A stretch of 64,000 bases of DNA. Origin: Zonotrichia leucophrys gambelii. Its lineage: Eukaryota > Chordata > Aves > Passeriformes > Passerellidae. Location of the stretch: assembly GCF_028769735.1 (NCBI RefSeq), contig NW_026992284.1, positions 1 to 64,000 on the forward strand, in the 5' to 3' direction. Shown here one piece after another: positions 1-9,546 of this stretch; position 1 is the first letter of the stretch; each line of letters begins with the position of its first letter. The notes below the pieces were generated by a model that was given only the letters and a program-made list of their open reading frames with translations, ran no database searches and had not been told where the DNA came from. The position numbers and the translations under genes are program-made.

Positions 1-339
1 TTTCCCAGTCTTGTCTGTAGGCCTGTTCAATTTCCATTGTTTTAGTTGTAATTGTTTTTAACCGGTCTAGAGGCTGCCTGTCTGTTAGATTTGCCTCTTT
101 AATTTTTGTCTCGCTGTGGAGGCCAGATTCATTGATCGTACTCTGTAGTTCAGTCAATAATTTCTGCTCAACTGGAGCATTTGTGACATCGTCATTTCCC
201 TGACTATTAGTTGTATTTACTACAGGGAAAGCTTGTATGTCACTCATAGTATTCAGGAAGTCATAATCCTGATGATCTATTGCCTCCCTTGCAATTGCTT
301 GCCAATTTACCCACAAAACCCTATTTTCAGACCCTCTAT
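1..339 (-). pseudogene. Gag-like tail downstream of a zinc knuckle, unplaced
   Basis: The reading frame that carries the zinc knuckle at about 380-435 stays open on the minus strand to the window edge. It encodes about 113 residues that do not resemble the protease expected after a gammaretroviral nucleocapsid. A stretch with DYDFLNTM followed by QAFPVV reminds me of the N-terminal capsid border of betaretroviral Gag, which would imply a recombinant. That match is from memory and weak. No stop codon was seen; the rest lies outside the window. Confidence 0.35.
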
Positions 340-1100
340 TTACATCCTGCATCCATTCCTCTTTCTCATCCCTCTTCCTCTTACGGCATTCCCTCTTAAA
401 GTGTCTTTTATTCCCACAATAAAAACAAACACTCTCCTTCCTCCGCTCAATCCTCGGGCTTCCAACTCCTTCCCTTTTCTCTCCTTGTGACATTCGTGCC
501 TTTTCATTATCCCTTCTTGCATACACCTTCTGAGCTTCCCTTAGGAGCTCGTTCAATCCTATTTCCTCCCAGTTGTCTAGTTTTTCAAGTTTCTTTCTGA
601 TATCTTCCCACAATTTAACCACAAAATGCATCTTTAGAAAAGACTGTCCTGCTGGACTATCTGGGTCCAGTCTTGAATACATCTGTATGTTTCGCCTAAG
701 TCTTTTAAACCAGTGTGTAGGTGCTTCATCTTTTCTCTGTCTATTATTGATTACCTTGTAGATATTTTTCTTCCGTTTCTTATTAAGTACTTTGTCAATA
801 TTTTGTCCCTTAAGGGGAACTGAAGTAAACCAAATCCCAGCTTGAGCAACCCCATCGGCATTTCCCTCAAGGGATAGAGGTGCAGCCTTTTTGGTTTTAC
901 TTCGAGTCAGTGGTCCCCAATCGTCTGGATAACCATCCGGGAAGGGGAGGGGATCCCCCTCCTGACTCCCAGTTTGAACAGGGGGTGTGTTTGGTGGGGG
1001 AGGAGTATATGATGGTGATATTAAGGGAACCTCTTCCTTCTTATTATTTTTATAATTTATGCTGTCATCTTTCTCCCTTAGGGGGTACATTTGCTCATTG
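340..1100 (-). pseudogene. gag: Gamma-type gag block: proline-rich, capsid C-terminal part, zinc knuckle
   Basis: Minus-strand frame with, in order, a proline-rich linker (SPSYTPPPPNTPPV), a short piece equivalent to the capsid start, the conserved capsid C-terminal block (LDPDSPAGQSFLK, WEDIRKKLEKL, LNELLREAQKVYARR) and one CCHC zinc knuckle (CFYCGNKRHFKREC, near 380-435). The same blocks occur in GAM2 gag at 20041-21153, which gives the identification. About 120 residues of the capsid N-terminal domain present in GAM2 are missing here. A single CCHC box is typical of gammaretroviral Gag. Unusually, this block lies downstream of a nucleocapsid-protease segment. Confidence 0.7.
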
Positions 1101-1651
1101 TTAATTTCTGAAGAACATAATTTTACACTTAATTTGCCTTTAGATACTTCTATTCCTATTCCGAATTCAATCATAAGATCCCACCCTAAAGGATTACAAT
1201 TGGCTTCTGGGACCAGCAATAGAGACCCTATTCCCATTTTGGAGGGTCCTTTATTTATTACATCTTTTATTTTAGGTACCCCGAAGGGTTCCCCTTTAGA
1301 TCCTTTCAGCTGCACCATTTCTGTGGAAAGGGTGCAGCCTTTGGGGAGAGTTCGAATTGTAGATCGCTCGATCCCCGAGTCCACAAGGAACTCGTGGATC
1401 TGTTGCTGGGGACCTATCATAAGTTTTATCAGGGGCTTCTCTTTTTCTCCCAGCAAATAGAACTCCTGGTCTTGAAATCATTTCCCATCCTTTTCCCTCT
1501 TTCGGCATGTTCGTTTTAGGTGTCCTCTCTCCCCGCAATAATAGCAAACAACCACTTGATCTAACATGAATCCCAGTGGACTGTCTCTAGGCACTGGGGG
1601 AAGTTTACCAAGTTTATCAGATACAGGCAGCTTACTTCTTGCCTGTCCCAT
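1101..1651 (-). pseudogene. gag-pro: Gag start fused to nucleocapsid and protease
   Basis: On the minus strand an ATG at 1651 opens with MGQARSK, a myristoylation-type Gag start. After 32 codons it runs in frame straight into a CCHC zinc knuckle (CYYCGERGHLKRTC). Most of matrix and all of capsid are therefore absent. Protease follows in a shifted frame, with aspartic protease motif FLVDSGIERS (catalytic DSG near 1373-1381) and the conserved GSLLLVPEANCN block. Beyond protease, where reverse transcriptase should start, the sequence returns to gag material. Non-functional rearranged copy. Confidence 0.7.
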
Positions 1652-2048
1652 GCTCTGGAGTACGCCCGCCCCGTCTTATGGAGTACACTCACACAGCAGA
1701 TCTGCTTTCACTTCCCCTGGTTCGTGGCCCACGCTCTCGCGAGCAGTAGGAAATGCACTACTGAGGGTCCGCAATCGATTGGGCAATCCGAGCTGCCCAT
1801 TCCCCTCTCACTCGCAACACTCCAGGTTATCCAACCCAGACCAAACGGTCACCGCACTATACTTATGCGTCCTGTTGTCCTGCAGCTTCGTCCGGACCTT
1901 TGTGCACAAAGTTTACAGGGTCGACCGGTTCCCTTTGCTTAATGCCTTAAATTTAGTTTCGTTGGTAGGGTAGAAGGGAAAAGTCGGATCTGAGACCACC
2001 AGGGGTGGGGTGCCTTCTCGGTAAAATCCGCCCTCCGCAATTATCCCA
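1652..2048 (-). other. Leader between primer site and gag
   Basis: Untranslated leader of the minus-strand gamma element, about 400 bases between the tRNA-His primer site and the gag ATG. Part of it (near 1900-1930, AACTTTGTGCACAAAG on the minus strand) resembles the GAM2 leader around 19565-19585, supporting close kinship. It would hold packaging and dimerisation signals; I could not delimit them. Confidence 0.55.
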
Positions 2049-2066
2049 ATCCAAGTCACGGCACCA
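2049..2066 (-). other. Primer binding site, tRNA-His type
   Basis: Minus-strand TGGTGCCGTGACTTGGAT matches the complement of the tRNA-His 3' end at 17 of 18 positions (known vertebrate tRNA-His sequence). It lies four bases after the LTR end, as expected for a reverse-transcription primer site. Confidence 0.75.
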
Positions 2067-2070
2067 AATT

Positions 2071-2450
2071 TGTTATAAATTGAGCCGATAATTTGCCAAG
2101 TAAAACCAATTGAGAATTTATTGATTACAGCAGGCAAAGCAATAAGCAAATCAGCGCTGGGCGACAGGGGAGTCTCCGCTCCGCCACTGCCGCACTCTTC
2201 TGATTTTCTGTGGAGTTCTTATACAGTCCTTCTTCCGGGTTGATGTGTAGTACTCTGCGTATTCTTCTTTTGTGTTTAGGTGGTCATAGTCCACCTCCCG
2301 GGGTCTGAAGATGAAGGTTGGTAATTTTCCTTTGTCTGATTCCTGGAATTTTTGGGCTCAATCTGCTGAGTTCCTGGAATCTTAGGTTTACTGAGCGGAT
2401 AAGCTGATACTGTGTTATCAATCATAGCAAACCCGCCACCCATATTAACA
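2071..2450 (-). repeat. 5' LTR of minus-strand tRNA-His gamma element
   Basis: About 380 bp starting TGTTAATATGGG and ending TTTATAACA on the minus strand. It contains a TATA-like box (CTGTATAAGAAC near 2218-2229) and a polyadenylation signal (AATAAA near 2118). The end is fixed by the adjoining primer site; the start is the best TG candidate. The partner LTR lies outside the window. Confidence 0.55.
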
Positions 2451-2681
2451 GTTTACTAAACAGATAAACAAATGTTTGTGAAACCGATTGTCTTTTGGTT
2501 TCACCTTCCTTATCCTTTTAAGTCTGGAAATTTACTTAAACTAGAGGTGGTGCAACAGTCTTACTGGAATAACTTTGTCAGCTTTGATGAACAAACTTAA
2601 AGTTTTTAACCCATTACAGGTTCACCTCCAATCGGGGGGGTTCGCGTCCAATGGGGGAGTTCGTCGAGTCAAGGGCGCCAC
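2451..2681 (-). other. Possible leader of an ERV-L-like element with primer site
   Basis: Minus-strand sequence begins TGGCGCCCTTGACTCGAC (2663-2680) directly after the LTR at 2682-3405, so it is probably that element's primer site and leader. I cannot assign the tRNA. The gamma LTR at 2071-2450 appears to have entered this leader. Confidence 0.35.
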
Positions 2682-3405
2682 TATAATAAAGCCTCTGGTC
2701 TTGCCTTATTACCATGCAGTGCAAGATAGCCCAGAGGCCCGGTCCCCAGGGGGACGGGGTGCCCGAAAGCTAGCTCAGGCCGATGCCACGGGCCAACCTC
2801 CTTAGCAAGCTCAGTAGTGATCAGCTCTATAGTGGTATCAGCTCTCTTAGGATTTCAGCTCTTTGCTTGCTAAGGTAGATTGCCCTTGGCTTGAGGCTGC
2901 AGCAGACTGCGAGAGAGAGAGAAGGAGAGGCGCTGGGGTTCCCGCAGAGATGGCTTTATTGGGGAAGTCTGTGAAGGGTCCCAGCAACAGCTCTTCTGTC
3001 GAATGGGCTAAAGTATGCTTCTTTTATAGGGTTCAGGGGGATCCAGATTTGACCAATGGTAAGGGTTAAGTATATTGGCCTATAGGGTTACAGAGATAAG
3101 CTATGGGGCGGGGGGTCAGGGAGACAGGAACTTCTTTGCTGCCTCAGCATTCCTATTGTTCAGATTCTCCAAGGGGCCTTACCTAAGTCCATGGAGTTTA
3201 CTACAGAGGAGGAATGTTTTGGAAGGTTTTCATTCTGAATTTTGTGTGTTCCTTTTATTATAGTTGTAGGTTAATAAAGTTTTTTTTCTTTATTTCTAAG
3301 CTTGAGCCTCCTCTGCTCTGTTTCTGGTCCCATCTCACAGCATCCATTTGAGGAAAATATATTTTCATGGGTGCACTGGCACTGCGCCAGTGCCAACCCA
3401 TGACA
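2682..3405 (-). repeat. ERV-L-type LTR (TGTCATGGG start)
   Basis: Minus-strand LTR starting TGTCATGGGTTGGCAC at 3405. It shares its first ~150 bases with the LTR that starts at 30233, including the GCTGTGAGATG and CTTAGAAATAAAG segments. A TATA box (CCTATAAAAGAAG near 3025-3037) and an AATAAA signal (near 2963) are on the same strand. It interrupts the ERV-L gag fragment at 3406-4192, so it is younger than that gag. The lower boundary is inferred from the primer-like sequence after it. Confidence 0.55.
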
Positions 3406-4192
3406 GATCGTTTTCATGGCCAGTTCTCAAAAGCGTTGGATTCATTGCTCCATGGTCTTCCAAGGGCCTTGCTGCAGCTGGAGATCTTCTGAGCAAATGT
3501 ATCTCTCCTTCATACTTGCTAAGATGCGTGTCCAGAGGTTGAGAGGTTCTGGCCTCTTCACAATCCTCTGGTCAATACCCACATCATGTGACAGAGATCT
3601 CAAGTGCCTTGCTTCATTACCATCAAAAATTATACCATTACCTGCAGTGTCCCAGATTGGATCAACCAGCTCAATACAGACTCGATGGTTCATCCAGTGA
3701 GGTGTTTCCTCATATTGTGGAGACTTCCTATGGATAAGTATTCAGTGACTATTTCTGGTTCTGATTCCTCTGCTGGCTGTGAGGGTCCTGCCTCCCTATC
3801 ATCATTCACCAGGCAAATGGATTTGGTCTTGTATGTTCTCCTCTGGACAGGGGTAACTGCTATTGGCTTAGGCTGCCCTTCTGGTTTAACTGCAGCCTGA
3901 GTGACCATGATGTCTGCTGATTTGTTCCCCTTCCCCTCTGGCTGTGTGTTCTTCTGTCCGGTATTGAGCAGTGTGTGATAAGCATTAGCTAGGGCCCAGT
4001 GCAGTGCAATAAGTTGTTCCTCTTTGGAGCTGTCAGTGCAATTTTCCTTCAAATATTCTGCTACTTCAGCTAGGTTTTGTATTTGTTCAGGGGGGAACTT
4101 CCAAACCATTGCAGCAGAGTATTTCTTCAAAATCTGACCTATATCCTCTAAATTCCCATGCCACTCAGGATTTCCTGCCCCTGCAGCAGGTT
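3406..4192 (-). pseudogene. gag: ERV-L gag, middle portion
   Basis: Minus-strand gag fragment. It aligns by eye with the Gag of the complete ERV-L at 58419-59718: FPPEQIQNLAEVAEYLKE against FPHEQIQNPAEVGKYLKE, then shared EARHLRSLS and WKTMEQ against WKTIEQ. Two open pieces (4130-3690 and 3693-3442) are in different frames, so at least one frameshift lies near 3690, and a stop follows MEQ. No Cys-His box is seen. The fragment ends at the LTR that starts at 3405 and is separated from its own N-terminus by the solo LTR at 4193-5036. Confidence 0.75.
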
Positions 4193-4496
4193 TGTCTTGT
4201 GGTGATTTTATGATGATACTTTATTCACTAATTGTCTGCTTTATGCCCAGAAATGGCTGCTGTAGCTTTAAGATGGACTTGGGAGTGGGGAGCCTTGGGC
4301 TCCTGCCCAGCTTGGTTCAAAACCCTCTCTCATCTCAGGGTGCTCCAGGTGGTGCGGACCAGGATATTACATTCTCGCTTTGGCTGGATTGGTTTTTTGC
4401 TAACTTGAAGGAAGAAATTTCCTTTTTTCCTTCCCCTACCCTGGAGGCTTTGACTGGCAAATCCTTTTGGAAGCTTTTTGGTTTTTTTTTTTTTTT

Positions 4497-4529
<33 letters not shown>

Positions 4530-5036
4530 TTTTGTTTTGTTTTGTTTGAACTGTTTCGGCTTGATTTTTTCTTCTCCTTCATCTGAGGAGCCGGCAGGTG
4601 CCATCCTGAACCCAAGACTTCGGAGAAGCCGAACCAACACAAGGAAGGGCACTAAAATCCAGCAACTTCACCTGCTGTGAGAAGACCCATGCCAGAAATC
4701 CATCAGGTTCCCATCTGCTTTTGCCTGAGCTACTACGTGAACTCTTTCCTCCCCTTCACTGAGACAAAGGGGGAAGTTGTCATCTCTGCCTCCTGGCCAG
4801 CAGCCTGGTTGAGGGTCAAGTTTTGAAAATTCAACATCTAGCATTTATTCACTTATTTTCAGTGCCTTGTGGGCACCCCCTTTTTAAATTTTTTATTAAT
4901 AAACAGGGTTTTTTTCACTTCCACCCACTGATATTTATTTCTCTTGTTGGAAAACAAGATTATTGAATCCCTTCTCTTTAGAGGAAACACTCATTCCAGG
5001 GCATTTTCTCATATAATTTGTCTCTAAAGTGAGACA
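4193..5036 (+). repeat. Solo LTR inside ERV-L gag
   Basis: About 844 bp from TGTCTTGTGGTG to TCTAAAGTGAGACA. It resembles an avian ERV-L LTR type I recall. An AATAAA signal sits near 4898-4904. The long T tract at 4481-4528, broken by single G bases, accounts for the odd low-complexity open frames here. The flanks are the two halves of one gag. I found no clean target duplication. Confidence 0.65.
4481..4546 (+). repeat. Poly-T tract with TTTTG repeats
   Basis: About 48 nearly uninterrupted T residues followed by four to five TTTTG units inside the solo LTR. Low-complexity expansion; no coding meaning. Confidence 0.9.
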
Positions 5037-5593
5037 AAGTCTCTGGGCAACCTCCCTAGAAATATCTGTCCTGACTCTAAATGTGCTGTAGACTGTACAG
5101 AGGAAACATAGAATCAGCAACAAGAATATGGTATCCTTAACATCCAGAGGGAATTGAATGCTCTCAAAAGGGAATGTGTCGGAATGGAATGGGAAGAAGA
5201 AGATAAAAAATCATCCTCTCCTGGGAAAAATCATTCTCTCCTGTTTCCCTAGCAGGCTGAGAATGATTATAAATAAACCCTCAGAAGTAACAGCCCACAC
5301 CAGGACAGGCAAACAACAATGAATATGCATCCCAAATGATCTTCATTGCCTTAGATGTTATCATTCCATAAACTGATATCACAAATTGTATTAAGAAAGC
5401 AATCTTGGTTCCTCTCTCTGATCTCAAAAAGAGGACCATCACAGGCAAATGGTTCCACATATAGGGACACACATGCAAGCTTAGGTGCCACATCCCCATG
5501 ATTAGACTGAGCAGCATGATGACCAGGGAGTTCTGTACCCAATATACAAATATTTTGGTCAAAATTGTTATTTTTTCACTTCCTCTCTTGTGC
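5037..5593 (-). pseudogene. gag: ERV-L gag N-terminal membrane-spanning part and leader
   Basis: Minus-strand open stretch (5562-5281, 93 codons) is strikingly hydrophobic, with runs such as SLVIMLLSLIMGMW, LPVMVLFL and AFLIQFVISVYG. Its position and layout match the hydrophobic N-terminus of Gag in the complete ERV-L at 59300-59718. A further piece (5123-4935 side) reads into the region later split by the solo LTR. Several stops and shifts separate the pieces. See the findings for the membrane-spanning Gag idea. Confidence 0.55.
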
Positions 5594-5611
5594 TCCTTTA
5601 TTTGGACACCA
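5594..5611 (-). other. Primer binding site remnant of older ERV-L
   Basis: Minus-strand TGGTGTCCAAATAAAGGA lies four bases after the LTR end and is built like the site of the complete ERV-L (TGGCGCCCAAACGTGAGG). The tRNA cannot be named with confidence. Confidence 0.4.
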
Positions 5612-5615
5612 AATT

Positions 5616-5997
5616 TGTCTTGGTTTGTGACAATTTAAGGGATCCAAAGTGTGAAAAACAAGGTTCACTCTCCTGGAAAAAATTAAAAATTTAATAAAGA
5701 GCAATGGGAGACAAAGACAATAAAGCAAAGATCTACAGCCAGGTGCTTGGCATTCCGCCAAGAGCACACCTGCTATTTTGGAGATGCCCTTTAATAGGCC
5801 ATCAGCCTATTGCATATTCATTAAAAATTATGCATATTTAAACTTTACCCCAAACTAGTTTACATGTTCCAAGAACTGTTTAGCATGGCTCCTCCTTGTA
5901 TCTGCCTTTTTAGAGCATGCATATTTCTTGGCTGTGGTTTTGGTTTGTTCTTGTTATCACCTCCGGTTTGGGTTTTGGTCCATATTTTCTACAGACA
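5616..5997 (-). repeat. 5' LTR of older ERV-L
   Basis: Minus-strand segment bounded by the short inverted repeat TGTCT...AGACA, ending next to a primer site. A TATA-like CCTATTAAAGGG near 5785-5796 and an AT-rich polyadenylation area near 5690-5705 are on the same strand. The outer boundary is a best guess. Confidence 0.45.
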
Positions 5998-6237
5998 GTG
6001 GGTGCTGATAATTGGCATGTCAGTAGCAGGGGTCTCCATCATATGTTCATTGAATGTTATCCCAACCAATCAGGCATGTTAACACACATACTGTGTCAGC
6101 TATTTCACTACTAAGTTTAGTTAAAAACAGAAATAAAAAAAACAACTATATCTTTGTAGCAAAGTTACTTTAGCATCATACATATAGCATCCATTACTAT
6201 TTGAGAAAAGCCAACAGTATAATATGTGTTTATAACA

Positions 6238-7325
6238 CAAAGGGATATTCCAGAACACATGGCATCATGCTCAGTACATAAAATGGGGGGAAAAGGAGGA
6301 AGGGGGTATGTTTGGAGTGATGGTGTATTCTTTTGAGGAAAAATAAACCTAAAATATTTTTCCATACAAAAGAAAACAGAGACTGTTATATTTTATATTG
6401 TTTATCACAGTTTTCTTTCACTATTCCCCATTTATTTATGTGAAAAATGCAGATTATATGATTGGTTCTTTGCAAATATTAAAATGAATACTATATGTGC
6501 TATGTTGGAAAGTTATGTTGTATTAATTTTTGTAGTACTCTATTAATCCTTTTAAGTAGTGTGGTGAATATACTTTTAGGCTATCACATAATATTTAAAT
6601 AGAAACTATGTGATCTAAGATACTTTTTCTAAATAGCTCAAGGAATGGATAAGACAATCAAGAAATTTTTCGCATAGAGATAACAGCAACATGACACCAA
6701 AATCCCCAAGAGAAGAATTACTGCCTCCTTATCGGGACAATCCAGACTTCTTCCAGACTTCGAGGAGCCAAAGCATTGATTTACAAGATGAGGGGGAAAG
6801 TTGACAATAACCAGAAAACACCCTTTGTTTGAAAAGAATTTTTGAATCATGTATGAGATATATGAATATGCAACAGGCTATTGCTTTTAAGGGTTAATCC
6901 TTTGTTAGCGGGTGTGCTTTTGGGTGGCAGAGACCAAGAACATCCAGACATGCATAATTCTTTCCTTTTATTGTCCTTTATTGTCCTAACTTTAATTGTC
7001 CAAATTCGTATTGTCCAAATTTTTATTACTATTTCTATAACTATTTTATTACTATTAAACTTTGAAAATTAAACACAAGTGATTGGCATTTTTCACATTT
7101 ATTAGACATATTCTAACAAATATAAATAACTGGGGCTGAATTAATTCCTTGTTTTGCTTTGCTTGTGTGTATGGCTTTTGCTTTCCTTTAAAAACTGCCT
7201 CTCAACCCACAAGTTTTCTACCCTTTACCCTTCTGATTCTGTCCCTGATCCTGCTGGTGGGGGAGTGAGCAAGTGGTTGTGTGGGGCTTGGCTTCTGGCT
7301 GAGGTTAAACCACAATAAATTGCCT
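6238..7325 (+). repeat. ERV-L-type LTR remnant split by another LTR
   Basis: Two blocks recall one avian ERV-L LTR type: 6238-6300 (GGGATATTCCAGAACACATG then GCTCAGTACATAAAATGGGG) and 7195-7321 (CTCAACCCACAAGTTTTCTA, later GAGGTTAAACCACAATA). The LTR at 6439-7097 lies between them. Decayed; ends approximate. Confidence 0.45.
6439..7097 (+). repeat. LTR with 12-bp terminal inverted repeat
   Basis: 659 bp, bounded by TGTGAAAAATGC and its exact inverse GCATTTTTCACA. A second copy lies at 33116-33730 (shared AACAGGCTATTGCTTTTA, TTATTGTCCTTTATTGTCC). Flanks TTTATTTA and TTTATTAG suggest a short target duplication. Possible RNA start and polyadenylation signals are AT-rich and cannot be fixed. Confidence 0.75.
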
Positions 7326-8175
7326 TTCAAAATAAATATCCAAATAGAGCAGCATGTGTTGGGGAGCCTATACCCCAAAACATCTAGGCAACTGCCCTTT
7401 TGGAAGGACTAGCAGGGAAGCTGGGGCTTGAGGGTAGGCACAGACCAATACCCCTCTGTCTGGGAAAGTGCAGAATAAGAACACCTCAGAGGTCCAAGCA
7501 ATACACAGTTCATACCTGATTAACTGAAAGTTAGGGTCATGCTAAAAGGTTTCTTCATCCCAAATTCATTAAACTGTCTTGCTTGTCATATCACATTTGA
7601 ACAGTCAAAGCTTTACTGATTTGAATGAAACAATATTAATGTCAATAAATTGTGCTAATATTTAATTTTATTCATTAATCTTATTAAGATTAGTTCAGTA
7701 TCTGCCTTGGAACACTGATTATTATTTTTTTTGGCAAACCAAAGACTTACATAAATTAAGTTCTATGAGAGAGAGTAGCATAAATAAGTAACCAGCAGCA
7801 TTAGAGGACCAGTCAGTGTTCTTTCAATTTAATTTTTAATTAAATCCACTGGAAAAGGAACTGTTGTTCCAAAGATTTTTGGAACTGCTAAATATATACA
7901 ATTTGGCATTTGAACCACCGTACAACATACAATAAAATTTACCACACAGAAGACTATAATACATCTCTGTAGCTGACAGCTTATACTTGCTAACATTTTA
8001 ACAAAATGTTGACAACTGACTAATCTATTATAGATTTGCTTAATGTTCTACCCCTTTGTAGCAATCTTCTATCAACACAAAAAAAGGCAGCTGCCTAAGT
8101 GCAGCAGAACACAATGAAAAGGAAAAAATGTACAAAGTTAAAATATTAGAAGATTATAAGTCTGTATTACTTTAT
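7326..8175. other. Unassigned AT-rich DNA
   Basis: I recognise no gene, LTR border or retroviral motif in these 850 bases. They may be host DNA or the decayed interior of the ERV-L whose LTR spans 9090-30233. Confidence 0.5.
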
Positions 8176-8543
8176 TGAGGTGGTGTTCACAGGGGTCCCA
8201 GGATGAGGGAAGAGATGAGAATCTGACTCCATGTTTCAGAAGGCCGATTTATTATTTTATGATATATATTACATTAAAACTATACTAAAAGAATAGAAGA
8301 AAGGATTTCATCAGAAGGCTTGAAAGGAAAAGAATGATAACAAAAGCTCATGACTCTCAGAGAGTCCGAGACATCTAGACTGTGATTGGCCATTAATTAA
8401 AAACAACCACATGAGACCAAAGATGCACCTGTTGCATTCCACAGCAGCAGATAATTATTGTTTACATTTTGTTTCTGAGGCCTCTCAGCTTCACAGGAGA
8501 AAAATCCTGGCAAAGGAATTTTTCAGAATATATCATGGCTACA
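8176..8543 (-). repeat. Solo ERVK-type LTR
   Basis: 368-bp LTR, minus strand, starting TGTAGCCATGATATATTC and ending ACACCACCTCA, with AATAAATC near 8250. I recognise it as a very common songbird ERVK (ERV2) LTR type. Flanks CTTTAT (8170-8175) and CTTTAA (8544-8549) match at 5 of 6 positions, fitting the 6-bp target duplication of this class. Confidence 0.8.
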
Positions 8544-9089
8544 CTTTAAGGGTGATAATTGCTTGAGCACTACGGGTTTTTTTTTTGTATCATGATGCCA
8601 AAGTGATTTTTGCTTTTATATATTCTTCAATATACTTGTAGCCCTGTAGCCTATTATTGTATAACTATATAGATTTTTAGCTAGCATTTTACCTACTCTG
8701 TTAGACAGAAAGACAAAACACATGCTTAGGCTCCAATCCTAATCTTGCTTCTTTTGAGAATCAAGGTCAAACCAACTTCTCAAGACACTTTCTGATAAAG
8801 TTTAGATAGTATCTGTAATATATGTTACAAAATAATTCATGCTTATAGAAAGAATGTATTTTATAGAACTGTGAAATCCAAACGAGTCTCTGACCACAAG
8901 CAGCCCAGAGGCAGATGTCTCCTTGGATTCTCAAGATTCCTGAAGGTGGCAGAAGAACAATACCCAGTTAATTTATGAGTAGACGTGGCCAGAGCGATGA
9001 TTGCCACTCTCCTGAGTGATCAGAAGATGCCCAAAGACGATCATCACCCTACTGATACCATCGATCAAGATAACTGAAGTCGCCAGAAA
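8544..9089 (-). other. Leader of disrupted ERV-L with primer site
   Basis: Minus-strand TGGCGACTTCAGTTATCT (9068-9085) follows the presumed LTR end and looks like a primer site; the tRNA is not identified. The remaining bases down to the ERVK solo LTR show no open frame and are probably leader. Confidence 0.35.
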
Positions 9090-9132
9090 AATACATCTGA
9101 ATTTGCGACTTCCCCTGATGCGATTGTGCTAA
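9090..9132 (-). repeat. ERV-L LTR fragment 4 of 4 (3' end)
   Basis: Last piece of the minus-strand LTR that begins at 30233, separated from fragment 3 by GAM1a. Short and inferred from the flanks. Confidence 0.35.
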
Positions 9133-9525
9133 TGAGACAGAGTAAGGATCCATCCTGAACTAGGTGAAGTGTCTGGGAGAGGTGAAGGGTCTGTGGAGCT
9201 AAAGCTGAAGGAGAGGCCGCCTTCCAGAGACAGCAAGGAGACAGAGAAAGAAAAACAGAAAAACCACGAGGTCAATCTGCCCCCGACCTAGGAATTCCTC
9301 CGATAAAGAAGAATTAGTGCAAAGTGTCATGCAAGATGAATATGTATGAACTTATTGTGAAACTGTATGCATATGCATTTGGAAGGGGGATAAAAGGAGG
9401 TCTGAAATCTTCAGGGGTACGCATGCCCTTTTGGGGAGTCTTGCGTCCGGCGCGCGTCGTAATAAAGCATACCGGGCTTTACAACTTTTACAAGTTGTGA
9501 GGTTTCGTCTTTTCTCCGCAAAACA
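9133..9525 (+). repeat. GAM1a 5' LTR
   Basis: 393 bp from TGAGACAGAG to CTCCGCAAAACA. TATA-like GATAAAAGG at 9390-9398 and AATAAA at 9461-9466 define the U3-R-U5 order. The GGTCTGAAATCTTCAG, GCGCGCGTCG and ACTTTTACAAGTTGTGAGG blocks recur in all five GAM1 LTRs with well-kept ends in this window. Confidence 0.95.
9390..9398 (+). promoter_or_regulatory. LTR TATA-like box
   Basis: GATAAAAGG about 70 bases upstream of the polyadenylation signal, in the place of a retroviral U3 promoter. Identical in the other GAM1 LTRs (17974, 49876 and 58275 regions). Confidence 0.6.
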
Positions 9526-9528
9526 TTT

Positions 9529-9546
9529 TGGCGAGCCAGCCAGGAG
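9529..9546 (+). other. Primer binding site, tRNA-Arg
   Basis: TGGCGAGCCAGCCAGGAG is an exact 18-base complement of the 3' end of vertebrate tRNA-Arg (ACG anticodon), three bases after the LTR. Confidence 0.85.

Noticed and set aside
4192..4680. 162-codon plus-strand frame with a poly-Phe run
   Set aside because: Translation of a poly-T tract within a solo LTR.
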